The notes beneath the pieces were generated by a model, which worked only from the letters and a program-made list of their open reading frames with translations, did not search any database and had not been told where the DNA came from. The position numbers and the translations under genes are program-made. A DNA stretch of 64,000 nt. Source: Ancylostoma caninum (Eukaryota > Nematoda > Chromadorea > Rhabditida > Ancylostomatidae). The stretch lies in assembly GCA_037903475.1 (NCBI GenBank), contig JBAJFG010000080.1, forward strand, positions 496,001 through 560,000, in the 5' to 3' direction. This document shows positions 33,001 to 44,497 of the stretch, piece after piece (position 1 is the first letter of the stretch; each line of letters begins with the position of its first letter).

Positions 33001-36000
33001 ATAACGGCGCTCATAAAGCATGGAACCACTAAGGAGCGGAAGTGCGGGCTATGCCCTTTTCAGAGCTATGAACAGCAGCAATTTGTTCAATGAATAGCAA
33101 GGGTTTTTGAGCTTGAGGTCCCTGACACTGGCCAGCACCTACGCTAGTCGCCTTTCGAGAATATTTCAAAAGAGCAAACAAAAAATCAAAGAACAGCGAT
33201 GAAAAAGAATACAAAGGTCGTGTAGTACCTGCGGCTAGGCGTCGTTTCGACGGAGCTGCAAGGCGGTGGAGGGGAGATCGAACGCCTATCACTCGCTCGA
33301 AGCAGACACCGACGACCAGCCTGTAAAGAGCATGGGCTATAGACGAGCAAAGAAAATCTACATTCTTTCCGGCTAACTCCAAGCATTCCTGGTAGTTGAT
33401 AATAATGTGTTCTGAACGTAGCTACTCGATACCATTAAAAAATATGTTCCCTTTGAATGAATTTCCCTCACCTACTCAAAACACCCTAGCGAGAGGAATC
33501 GCGACGTTTCTTTTTTAGGTTACTAGCTTTTCTTGGACTCACTCGGCAAGCTGATTCCAATGCTAAAAGTGAAATGTTTTGAAACGAACAATAAAGCCTT
33601 CTATGGACCCCAAATATGGTTTGTATCAGTACATAGTTCATGCTTTATGTGTATAGCAAGGGTGAAACATCCCAATCATCTGAGGGCTGTGATCCGCGTC
33701 AAAGTAGGGGACATCGAGTGGCACCAAGGCTTCTTGTATCGCTATAACATACATAGTAAACATTTTCTGGGGAGGTCGTTCGCAAATGTGCTTCTATACT
33801 TTTTCTGTGTCCTTTTTTTCATAGTGGGACATTAGTTATGCGCCACCCTGTACATATATTGTTCATTTGCAGAAAGCACTGGTCACTCTTCCAAATGCCT
33901 AGCAATTCCATCTATTTGCCACAAAAAGGTCCCCTTAAGAATGGGTCTCCTGAGAATTTGTGATATTTCGTGCATACCACTGCTTCTAGCAGCTCATGAA
34001 GGTTTCATTTTGGTAAGAACTTACATAAATTCAATGCACCTCCCTCTTCCTCATCGTCGAGGATGCCTTGCAGAATTTCAGGAATTGTATACTTCACGAA
34101 ACTAAAAAAACCCAAATTCCAAATCAGGATTCTGCTTAATTGAATGAACTCGAAAGTAACTTCTCTGAGAACTTTGTTCCTGGAATTCTAGCCGTGGAGG
34201 GCCCAAAACTAGCAGAGACCTCTGTTTTTTTTCTATCACTCTTCCCCTTCCATTCCGATGCGTCAAGCGCTCTTTTGTGACCTTTTCAGTAATTTTATGT
34301 GTTTCGCGTACTTTGCTTGCTTCAATGTGCAAATGCAAGACTGGTAGCGAAACGTATTAAAAGAAATGGGAAAGGCTTTAATGAAAATTTTTCCACGCTT
34401 TGTTATTTAAATGTATGGTATACTTGTGATAGTATACTGTCAGATGAATGCCATAATTCATTTGCCCGATGAACTCTTTCCAACTTCTTATTCGTAAGGT
34501 TTCAGCGATAACGCCTTCTTCACATCTTAATGCTAACGATGTATCGCGACCTCATCCAAAACCTACAGTCGAACACTAACAATACCAGAAGACAGTGACT
34601 TGCAAGATTTTCGATTTTTTGGGCCAGGCATTAATTATTTACCTATATTTCGTATAGTTAGCATGCAAAGTGAAGCAGGAGAAACGAACTCTGCATCGGA
34701 CAGGTGGAGGGATTCAACAACTCTGGTAACGGTGCAGCATGAGCGCAGCCCAAACGGCATAATGGTTCGGTTAGAAACGCTAGCAGCAACGGTTCCCAGT
34801 TGCTGCCATCCTCCCCTTGATTGCTGCTCAAGCTGTCGGCCCTTTGGCAGCAATTGCTGAAAGACGGCAGCAATCAAGTGGAAGATGGCAGCAAATGGGA
34901 ACCGTTGCTGCTAGCGTTTCTAACAGAACCATTACGCCGTTCGGGCTGCGTTCGTGCTGCACAGTTATCAGAGAAATCTCTTCTGTGATCATTGAATCGT
35001 TTTTATAGCGGTTTAAATCTCAGCCACATATTTTCGGAACAACTGTTGCACCCGGTCAAGTAGACCGTAGACTTATATCTCACCTGCATTCTGGTATCGT
35101 TAGTATTAGACTATATTTGCAAGGTTTTGTTGAGGTCGCGATTGATTGTAAACAATAAGGTCTAAAGAAGGCGTTAACGTTTAAAACTTACGAAGGAAGC
35201 GGTTGGAGAGGCTACATTATGCAAATAGAGAACAAGGTTTATAGGCAGAACATTGATGAGCCAAGTTTTGCCTTCATTCTCTCTCTCCAGTTATCTATCT
35301 ACTCTACTTTCTGGTGACATCGCTCTGCTGGTTCAGTTAGATCCCTACACCACGTACACATGTATGTATGTCCCTCTCATCTTCGATACCAATTGTATAT
35401 TCTTCCAATTTTTCTTTCCGAAACGTGAGCTTCCAGTTTCAGTTTTGACATGAAATATGACCCATCGAAGGTGGGCTTCGTACAAAAAGAAGGACGTGAA
35501 GTCACGAAAGGTTAGTCATGTAAGCCGCTGTTGAAACGTAACCCGACACAATTCGTGTCCAACTATAGCAAAGCTCATAGAAAATTCATCGGATTTAAAG
35601 TCCACAGAGAGATTCAGTACAACTCTCTGACGTAGGTGAAATGCAATATTCATGGAATTGTACGGAAATAGTCTTCATTGCATAGAATATGCTATTACTG
35701 TTACTATATTTGGAGTTTTTGAACGCTCCTAATGAATACTATATGCTTTTTTGTATCGTTTCAATTTTCGCCCAGAAATCACCGATAAATTGGAATGAGA
35801 TGTGTAAACTTATTTAAATGGAGACTCCATGACATGAATATTGGGCTAACGCTGGACTATCTTAGGAAAAAGGGTCCCAGGCTCAAGATTTGCTATACTA
35901 ATGGGACCATTAAGCGAAACAGTTTTGCGTCGAAGTTACTCCACAAAATATGTAAAAAATTTTTCAGCTCTTGAACATTTCACTCTTTTGACGAGTTAAG

Positions 36001-39000
36001 TTCGAAGTTGACATTAAACTTCCCAGCCCAAAGTATAATAACTCTACCATAACCTTACCAGACCGTCGGATTCCACTTTTTAGATGAAATTCCGCCCTCT
36101 TTCTCCCCTTCCGTGTTCACCAATAATCGCTAGAATTATCGTAGTAGTCTCTTTGAAAAAATGAAGAAAAACAAAAAAAAAAAACAGATGCGGTCTAAGA
36201 TGTATGAAATTTCCAGTGATGTCATAGCAATGACATAAGAAAGCGATCACTTTTACGTGGAGAGTGTTTAGGACAACTGCCACATTGTCACATAACAGGA
36301 GATCCTCAAAAAAAAATTACATTTGTGGCCCCTGTGCTTGCAGTATTCCAAGTTCCGCCACCACCCCCGCAAATTATGTGGACCACCATGTCTATAGCTG
36401 TTTATCATTCTACAGCCTATTTATTGCCCAAGGGAGCGATAGGGATGACGAATGACGGCGAGACTCCAGCCCTACAAATAGTTCTGAACGCTGTTTTCTA
36501 CGTATCTCATTGAAGTACGTGACTATCTGTGCAGTTGGAAAGTGAAAAAAGTGTGCAATTTTGCGTCTATTTGCTCACAAATGATCAGCGCTCAAATTAA
36601 TGTTGCTTGCTAGCTCGAGTTGGCTGCAGGCAAAATTGCCTGCACATGGTGCAAGTGCAGCCAGCTAGCAACCACGTAACGACATTTCAGGATTCTAGGA
36701 AGATCCAGCGCCTGTTTTGCATGTTTCCATTGAAACTTGTTGTGAGGAAAATCCACAAAAGGATGAAATTGTCCTTTTATGCTCGGCTTGCATAACACTT
36801 GTCGATCAGCTGATTGAGGAAATCGCATTCGACGGCGTCAGCTCGCCACAACTCCCTTTAGGATCTCGTTCTTGGATGCCTTCACGTGCCCGGAAATTTC
36901 CTTATCCGCTTCAGCTGAGCTGACATGTGAAAGGACGAAATAACAGAAAACATGCTTCTTTTTCGCGTTTTGCAAGAAAGGCGGTCGTGAATCCCTTCCC
37001 TAATGGGATAAAGAGGTTGCGTGCCTGGTCGTTCCTGGATTAAGCACCGGGATCTCCAGCAAATTGAGTTATGATCTAAGAGGGTTTAGTCGAATTTGCA
37101 GGCGGAGCCATCGGTCCATAGCTTTCGAATCTGCGTTGAGGACATGTGTTAGTGATGACGTTAGGATCAATTTAACTCTAAAAATTCAACTCTATCTACA
37201 AGCGGGTTCTAGGGGCCCGTTTGTAGGTAGAATTGATTTTTCAAAAATAATGCGAAATGCCGGAAAATCAGGTCCGTGGATCATCAGCGTTTTAGACCTC
37301 TGAATCGAGGAGATCTTCAAGGAGTAGTCGACATTTCGAATTACTCGATTTTTAGGTGTTTTTTTTTTCTAAAAAATTCGGTAAAAACAAGACAAGAAGA
37401 AAAATAAGATAACCATAAAGTCAAAATAGTCAACGGGTCCTATATCTATTAACCTAAGATATTTATTAAAAGAGATATAATTAGCAAAAGAGAGGGTTTA
37501 GGATGAGGAGCAAAACTTTCGTCTACTGAACATTGGGTGGAAAAACTGCCCAGAAGCTCTCGAGCATGTTAAAAGCAAGGATTTGCCAAAAGCAACTTGC
37601 TAACAGATTCTTGACTTCTATGTTCACCCTTTCTTGCCGGCAAGTTGTCGGCCGTATAAATCTGTTAACAACTCGTTTTCGGCTTACCCTCGGAGTCATC
37701 AATGGTTGTCATACATTATACGGGTAAGCGGACTTCTCTCTATCTCCTATCGACAAGTTGTTCGGATGAAAGGTTGTCGACAGTTGCCGATAGATAACCT
37801 TTGCAACCAAAAAGCACGCTGGCAAGCTGTTCTTGATAGGAGGTAGTTGACGACTTGTTTTGACTCTTCCTTGGTGACAAGCTGTCGTGAGAAAACGTTG
37901 CTGACATCTTGTTTCTGGATGGCACGATGACGTCAGATTTGTCGTCAACAACTTGCCGTTTGAAATGTTATCTTCAAGTTGTTTCTACGCAAAGGTGGGC
38001 TGACAACTTGTCCTTGCGGTCCTGAGTATTAGTTTTCCACGTTGCAATAATAATAAAGAATAGATGAAAGCAACAATTTCACCAGCTTTTGATTTTGAGA
38101 TTCAAATGCAATCAGAGGATTGCTATCCGCAAGCTAACGAAGTAACTGCTGCAGAGACCCTGAATGTCTCGCATATTTGACAACATATTCTTTTTCTCAT
38201 CTCCCATTAATCAAAATGAAGTTCATTATCTCAGCAATGCGATCCCGTCGCGACGATAAACACAGCATCAGCGTTTAAATTGCCACTGCTTCATTTCCAG
38301 CATATTTGCACAGAAAGCAGAATTTTCAAACGATAATGGTCTAGACAGCAAGCTCATTTTCCCAAATAGTCGCAATTTTCAGCCCCTATGAGAAAAATGA
38401 GCTGACGACATCTGGGAACTATGCTCAAAGAGCTGTTCGTGAGAGGGTGTATAACAAATGTCCTTAGCAGCCTCATGTCTTTGTGGCTAGTATTTCACCA
38501 ACGTTCTGCTATCGCTGAACGATATCGCAGCCACCGGATATTAGGCTTTTCGTCTGGCGTCACTGTGGACGAACTATGAACGTGGAGATAACGCTTCAAG
38601 GGTAATTATCTCAGGGATGTGGTGGTATTCCGCATCAATCAAATTCAACATGGCAATGAAGGGATAGCTTTCATTCGAAATCTGTCAGCCCACGCCTCGA
38701 GAAGATAAACTAAGGAATCAGAGAGAAACAATGGATTTCTTTGTCTTCTTGACTTCTAAGATTGAGGATGGAACAGAAAAGGAGTTACTGCACGGATTCT
38801 ACTCTTTCGGTTACAGGCTGGATTCCAGGGAGTGGGAAATACAGGATGACAAGAAATTACGGAATTCCGGTCCTCATACCAATTTCTTTCGCTATAACAC
38901 CCGCTGTGCCTATTACGGGTGGTTGTTTTAAAAAGAACAAGAAACGATAAGCTGCAAAACATCGTTCACTTTCATAACAATGCTGTCTTTCATACAAAGA

Positions 39001-41869
39001 AGTATCTTGAACCTAACACCTGCAATTTTTCCATGAATCTCTAAATAAAACACCTGTGCAGGGCTTGGAACTTCGGAACTTTCTCTCCAAAAGGGTGTTT
39101 CAAGAGAAAGCTATCTAGAAGAGAAAGCTTTCTGGAAGCGAAGTGACGTGATGAAACTGCATCCGTTCGTCAACAAGTCTCTCTTGGAAGCTTGTTTTGA
39201 CTCAGCTACACGTGTAGCTCGCCACCACACGAGCAATAAGACCCACAGCACTTCCACCCCCGCAATGGGTGCTCAACATTCCTGACCACGTACATCTACT
39301 CCCCAACGGGATTACCCAAGCACCGCCAGAAACCAGTAACACCAATCTATGCAAAACATCCATGTGGCCAGACCACACATAGAAATGTGTCTGTGTCTGC
39401 TCATTAATGCGATGAGCGAAAGCACGTGTTCTTTTTGCAATGCAATTCATGCGAATGCAATGGCTCTGTGAGATTACCCACCAAATGGAGACCGCCGACG
39501 TCCAATTGGCGAACGCGACGAGGTGGATTTTCGATCGCAGATACAGGTAGCGAAACAGGAGACTGAAAGCGAAGTAGTCGAAGTTGCCCATCGAGTGTGG
39601 AATCATCAGGATGAGGAAACACACGTCGCAGACTGCTAGGCAGGCGAGGAAGATGTTCGCCCTGGAAATGGGAATGGAAGACTGGGAAGTGAATAAAGGC
39701 AATAACCACACAGTGCTATGTAAATCTCTTCTGAAAATCCAGTTTTTACAGGATACATGTATAATAATATAATAATAACACAAAACATATACAATAATAT
39801 ATGCAGTGGACGTCCATGGCGGTAGCCCATCCGCGGCCTCAAGAAGCACGCCGCGCAACCGCGCCACCCGCGTCGTAAACGATGTTTCCTGCTACTGTTA
39901 TGCTATATCTAGAGCTTTTCTGCCCGATTTTAAGGATTTTTGACCAAATCGATAGAAAAGCGACTGGAAATAGCATTCCGGCAGCAGACGACACCGGTCC
40001 CGGTGCGCGCGGAGCGGTTGCGCTGCGTCCTTCTCGAGGCCGTAGATGGACCACAGCCATTGCCGTCCACTGCATAATAATACATGTATAACTCGAATTA
40101 CTATCGTATCACTAGTTTATTACTAGACTATTTCTAGGAACCCAAGACGAATTGAATCTAATTTGCATTTTTCCTTCGTAGAAGAGGAAGAAATTATTAT
40201 GCTGCCGTTGACTTAATCATCGTGCGAATATTCAGTTCATCCATGAAACTGGCGTACAGAAGACGTCGATGGAAGTGCATTTTCTGGACCCACTTGACGC
40301 GGGCGCACCGTCCGCACTAGGATCGTCTCTTGCTAACAAGTCAGGGTTTTCTTGATAGTTTTCCAACCTATTTGATGTCAACAATCAAGAAAATTCTCTG
40401 GTTTGCTATCATGGCACTGAGTCCAGCGTGAGCAGCGCAGTAGCATGCCGTGCTTCCTACTCTGATAACTGTGCAGGACGAACGCAGACCAAACGGCGTA
40501 GTGGTTCGAGTAGGAACCCTAGCAGTAACGGTTGCCAGTTGCTGCCATCCTCGCCTTGATTACTGCCATCCCTCAGCAATTGCTGCTAATGTGCCGACAG
40601 CTAGAGCAGCAATTGAGGAGAGGATGGCAGCAACTGGCAACTGTTGTTGCTAGGGTTTTTACTCGAACCAGTACGCCGTTCGGGCTGCGTTCGTGCTGCA
40701 CAGTTATCAGAGTAAGTGCGTGAAAAACACACCGCCATCGACGCTCACTGTAGATACGTTGATGAACGACAACTGGCTTTTCTGCGCTCCTCATGCTGTT
40801 TCACTGAGGCAGTAAGCGAATGAATAAATAAATAGGTTTCTAAGTGCTCGGGGAAAGAATGATTAAAGCACTGATTGAATATTCTAATTTTCCAGAATCG
40901 AAAAAAGACTGCCAAATGCTGGAATTTTTTCGGAACTCTGAATATTTCTGAGCCCGAACAGTTCTGGCTCGTTTCATATCGTAGAGATACTGCACTGCGC
41001 ATATTCTAGGTAGATTCTGATCAAGGCTAAATCGTCTACTGTCATATTCTCAAGTTCACGTGTGAATCTTGCTCAGATCCTGGTATACGTGTGCTTGAAA
41101 ATCCCCGTTTAAATTCCGAGTAGTTCCCATTTATTATTCTGCTGCACTCCTTGCCCTACTTCAAGGAATTCAGGGAATAATCACCCGTGTGACATCACAA
41201 GGAATTATGTGCGAAGAACGTGCGCAACCCGGGTTTGGGCGGCTAGACTTTTATCTTCATATATTTCTTTCTCAACTTGTCAACTACGATAATGACTGGT
41301 ATCAAATAAATGAAAATGTGTAATATTAATATAGAGGAAAAATTGTTTATTGTTTGGCATTCTATGTAGGTAACAAAACAGGAACAGGATTGAATAGGAT
41401 AAAATGGGCAAATTAGCAATTATTCACAAGATGTATTTTATTTATTTCCGGTAGAATTTCGATATATTTATTTTTGATTCTTCTTAGTAATTTCTCCTCA
41501 AATTGGTACTGCGTGATAATTACTGTGTATGACCGGATTAAAAACATAGCTAAAAACAAGCACAGAGCCACACACAGCATGTTTGTAACACCCAGTTATT
41601 TAATCAAATTCTGTTTTGAGTTTTCTTGCGTTTTATGATCATCGAAGCAAGAGCTATGTAGTATTGGACCGTGAAGAACACTTTTTTATGGTCGAAATGA
41701 CTCACCTTGACATGAGATCATTACTGACAAGAACCATAATTGTCAATGTGTTGCCAATTAGGCCGAATACGCAAAGCGGTGGGAAGAACACTGTGTAGAG
41801 AAGATGTTCGAGTTCGGATCCCGATAATCGCAACTGATCTTCTGGTAAACATTTCAGAGAGTAATTCAT
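27064..41869 (-). CDS. FMRFamide-receptor-like GPCR, nine exons, 372 residues
   Basis: Exons 41885-41706 (ATG at 41869), 39661-39482, 33320-33229, 32843-32714, 29560-29411, 29354-29246, 29180-29106, 27478-27408 and 27211-27064 (stop TAG). All eight junctions keep frame and place the seven helices in order: TM1 with GLIGNTLTIMVLVS (N40), TM2 with FLACLAVCDVCFL (D67), TM3 with WLVVGVCFERV (ERV replaces DRY, residues 123-125) and GVRSPLH, TM4 in exon 4, TM5 at about 212-235, TM6 with VVTSFTITQAPSAVVLF, TM7 with GKCLNFVVFCLSSENF. The SRANIFL and WTSAVSIWL texts are typical of nematode FMRFamide/neuropeptide receptors of the rhodopsin class. It would act in neuronal or muscle plasma membrane and couple to G proteins; ligand unknown. 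No cysteine is visible at the top of TM3. An NYS glycosylation site lies at residues 2-4. Exon 1 opens at a TTCCAG acceptor 16 bases before the ATG, so a 5' untranslated exon or spliced leader is likely. The chance that this is another peptide-receptor subfamily is real. Confidence 0.92.
28062..28100. repeat. Short GC-rich hairpin in GPCR intron
   Basis: GGTCTGTCGTCCCGCGCCAC then GCGGCGCGGCAGACC forms a stem-loop. A second hairpin of the same design lies at 28579-28615 (GGTCTGCCGTACCGC / GCGGCGCGGCAGGC). Confidence 0.5.
29590..29757. mobile_element. Foldback element (168 bp)
   Basis: Left arm AGATAAGGAGAATATGTACA through TAGGCAAATGAATAAATA; the right arm is its near-perfect complement ending TGTACATATTCTCCTTATCT. 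Arms are about 58 bp with a roughly 45-bp core. It lies in the 2.9-kb fourth intron of the GPCR. Confidence 0.75.
30267..30832. mobile_element. Long foldback repeat (566 bp)
   Basis: The left arm runs from GTGAAATTTTCGGCAC through CCCCAAAATCTCAAAGTCAA and TGACATACTGATCACGAATA. The right arm read in reverse gives CACGAAAATTTGGCAC, CCCAAAATCTCAAAATCAAA and GACATGCTGATCACGAATAT. The CTGATCACGAATAT unit occurs several times within each arm, so arms are themselves repetitive. No coding frame. Related text lies at 8280-8725 and 4251-4800. Confidence 0.65.
30833..32713. other. GPCR intron 4, remainder
   Basis: No supported feature on either strand. The plus frame at 31031-31339 has no splice support. 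Confidence 0.35.
33321..34720. other. GPCR intron 2, proximal part
   Basis: A 100-codon plus frame (33533-33835) ends beside GCGCCACCCTGTACATAT, which resembles a mariner terminal end, but the partner end was not found. Nothing else is supported. Confidence 0.3.
34721..34973. mobile_element. 253-bp MITE, intact copy
   Basis: CTCTGGTAACGGTGCAGCAT at the left and GTGCTGCACAGTTATCAGAG at the right; the interior halves (AACGGTTCCCAGTTGCTGCC and GCAGCAAATGGGAACCGTTG) are also inverted, so most of the element can fold back. Flanks are AA on both sides instead of TA. Length is identical to the 40460 copy. Confidence 0.85.
34974..37589. other. GPCR intron 2, middle part
   Basis: No supported feature beyond short homopolymers; several 60-70 codon frames have no splice context. 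Confidence 0.35.
37590..38015. repeat. Array of CAAGTTG/CAACTTG motifs
   Basis: About 12 copies of a short core (ACAAGTTGT, ACAACTTGT or one-base variants such as CAAGCTG, CATCTTG, CGACTTG) in 425 bp: near 37593, 37641, 37668, 37754, 37775, 37822, 37850, 37877, 37904, 37947, 37973 and 38004. Many are flanked by G or T and followed by C (GGCAAGTTGTCGG, CGACAAGTTGTTCGG, TGACAACTTGTCC). Both orientations alternate at irregular spacings of 18-60 bp while the intervening sequence is unrelated, so it is not an ordinary tandem repeat. It lies in the large second intron of the GPCR gene. Confidence 0.6.
38016..39481. other. GPCR intron 2, distal part
   Basis: No supported feature. A short plus frame at 38731-38931 has no splice support. 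Confidence 0.35.
40262..40425 (+). repeat. Dispersed repeat R, copy 2
   Basis: GACGTCGATGGAAGTGCATT, GACGCGGGCGCACCGTCCGC, then CAAGTCAGGGTTTTCTTGAT, matching the halves of 18582-18760 with the second half inverted. It lies in GPCR intron 1. Confidence 0.55.
40460..40712. mobile_element. 253-bp MITE, intact copy with TA duplication
   Basis: Left CTCTGATAACTGTGCAGGAC, right GTGCTGCACAGTTATCAGAG, with TA at 40458-40459 and 40713-40714. The TA target and inverted ends fit a Tc1/mariner-type MITE. This copy defines the family length used for the other copies. Confidence 0.9.
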
Positions 41870-41885
41870 CAGGAATGAATCCTTC

Positions 41886-43925
41886 CTGGAAGAGAAGAGT
41901 CAGACATTGTACGATAACAAGGATGCATCACGAATCGATCAAAAACACGAATGAAACAGAAAGAAAGAGCGCAAGGAAAGGATGCACAATGTCAAAAATG
42001 AATTTTTTTCCAGAGGAATGCGTTTAGAGGTAGTGTCTTACCTCGCAATCGATTATGAAGATTTGCGATCAGAAGAATCTTTAGGCGACAATGGTCACAG
42101 TAGTATACATATTTCCCATCAAAAATGTCAAAAACCCCTTTTTAAACCCCTTCTCCGTTCGGGTTTGAGGTGCTAGGTGCGACAGCCGTCACAAGGAGTT
42201 GCGGAGTTGCGGCATGCCATGGCGGCCGGATTTCGACGCTGAGTGCGACTCCTTGTGGTAGTTGTCACAGTGGGGAGAACGAATTCTCCAGAAAAAAAAA
42301 GGGTTCAAAAAAGGGTTTTCCGGGATTTTGGTGAGAAAATATGCACATCAGTGTGGCCAGCGTTATATGAAAATTATTTTAACGTTAAAATGTGAAAGTC
42401 GATTCTTAGCTGAGGCGCTGCCTTTTGGCCAAACAAGCACTTATGGAGGAAAAATGCCACTCATTACGCTGAGAAAGAAGGAAGAAAAGAGATAATAAAA
42501 CAGAATGGAAATGATGACGCGATGAGAGCTTTGCCTAACAGCAGGTCTATTTCCATTTTTCCTGTCATTAATCACACACAACATTATTGGGAAGCCTCGC
42601 AATCTCAGCAAAAAAGCCTGAAAGGGTATGGAGTGGGCCTAATCAGTACTACCCAGTACCGCTCCTTATTTACTAGCTAGCTGCGAAAGTTCATTGCGCT
42701 GTGTTCAGCCTTGGCCTAGCTGCGTCAGACGAAACTCATTGAGGATGTTTGTCACGGAAATGGAGGAGGTCATCCAGAGCGAAAAATACCCCATGTATTC
42801 CTAAACAACTGAGCAAGGTGCTTTTTATAGAAGCAGTCCACTCCACAATTAAGGATCAGAAGAGACGCTATTAGCGGAACCAACGTGGGTAAATTTGACA
42901 CCCGTGGTTCCTTATCCGGAAAAACGCCCAGTAATCAGTTCTAACCAATTATTCTTGTTGAATTAATAGGTTATTCAGCTCGTTATGGATAGAAATGATG
43001 ATCGCGAGAGGTTTTCCAGCATATTGTACTCCAAAAACAAAATCTGGCCATGGTGACTAAGGCGTGGTCGTGCCTGAGGAATTTCCCAAGTACTGGTTCG
43101 ACCATGGAACAGAGGTCATCGCGTCGTTAATTCGAACCCGTGAAGTTCCAGGATAGTTGCACTGAAGGATTAGTGGTACATAAAGTAGATAATGGTGGTA
43201 ATCAAAAAGTCATGCGCTATCGCTTTCAGTACAAAGTACGTGCTCGTTTTCTAAAATAACATCTTCTTCCGGGTACCATCGCATACTTTTAGGGCCAGTT
43301 GATTTTGTGTAAATAATAAATAATTCAAATATTGCTATTGTACAGTAGACAAACATTTGGCATAAGAAATAAGTATATGGCGTAACGTAACGCAATAAGT
43401 GCGAGTGTTCTTGGAAGCAGAAGACTAAGTGCATGTACTCGCACGATAAGTGGCTCGTTAAAGGACGTCTTCAGGCACGACATCCTTGGATTCACGGAGG
43501 TGGGTGGCCAGAAAAGAGTTCTATGTAGGTACATTCAAATTTAGCAATAAGGGACACTAGAGCAACACATAGGAAATGAGGGAATCGAAATGGATAGAGG
43601 GAAAATAATTAACAGGAAAAAATAAATTACAAAGGTGTTGTGATTACACATAGATTATTTTTACGTGTTTATTTTTAATATTATTTTTAGTATATTTTTA
43701 TTAATTATTTCTTATTACAATTAATGTTTTTATTAATTTAATTTTTCTGGGTCCCCAAAACGGCGGAGACCCCACTTTTTTCCACCCGCATGTATGTATA
43801 GGGTCAAGCGTCCGATGAGAATTTCCCAAGAGGGGGTCGTATGGGAGGGGGCTGGGAGGGGGGAGGGGTGGAGTAGTATTGGAGAGGTGGGGGTGGGGTA
43901 AGTAGAGGGGTGGCTTGGCCATTAA
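41886..43925. other. Upstream flank of the GPCR gene
   Basis: No supported exon. The GPCR promoter or a leader exon should lie here. AT-rich 43610-43740 is followed by a G-rich block (43830-43910). A 74-codon minus frame at 43210-43434 has one hydrophobic segment but no splice support. Confidence 0.35.
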
Positions 43926-44493
43926 AGGCAGTGTCCAGGCACAATCTTCAGTATTAGTAGCCAAAGCAGATCCAGTGCCCGCTCCGCCCCTTTGAGGATT
44001 TCGTGAGAACATATTAAATCTTGTCTAGGATTGTAAGGACACGTTTCACTGTTTAACAGTCTGGTCCCTCTCCTTTCTGTTATGCTGCGGACGGCTCTCA
44101 TACCAACATGTATTAACTTGTTCAGCACTTATCTCTAAATTTGACAAGTATTTCAATCGATAGTTTGCCAAAATTTCGACCCGAATTTTGGAAATAGTGG
44201 GTTACAAGAAAGAATACCAATGAACAAGGAACGAAATGGAATTGTAGATGTTCCTCAGGATGTTCTACCGCAATTATTAGTCGGTTTGTCCAAGATACGA
44301 GAGTTCGAGGAGCCTCATTATCTCCTTTTCATTTCCCACCGGACAACTCGTCCACATCGTGACCTTGGGCCTTCCGAAAACCACAAATTTTGAGGTTTTC
44401 ACGGGTAAAACCTAAACAGTTGCAATCAGCTCGTCGAGTAGAGTAAGAGGATGGCAGATTTGAAGTATCGAAAATTTTGCCTGGACACTGCCT
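43926..44493. mobile_element. piggyBac-type MITE (568 bp)
   Basis: TTAA at 43922-43925 and 44494-44497 flanks AGGCAGTGTCCAGGCA and its exact complement TGCCTGGACACTGCCT. The similarity continues inward (ACAATCTTCAGTA against AAAATTTTCGATAC). TTAA duplication is the signature of piggyBac elements. No transposase frame is present. Confidence 0.85.
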
Positions 44494-44497
44494 TTAA

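Noticed and set aside
33809..33853. Mariner-like end GCGCCACCCTGTA
   Set aside because: Only one end was found, so an element cannot be delimited.
39202..39867. 221-codon minus frame
   Set aside because: Only its 39661-39482 part is real coding (GPCR exon 2); the rest reads through introns.
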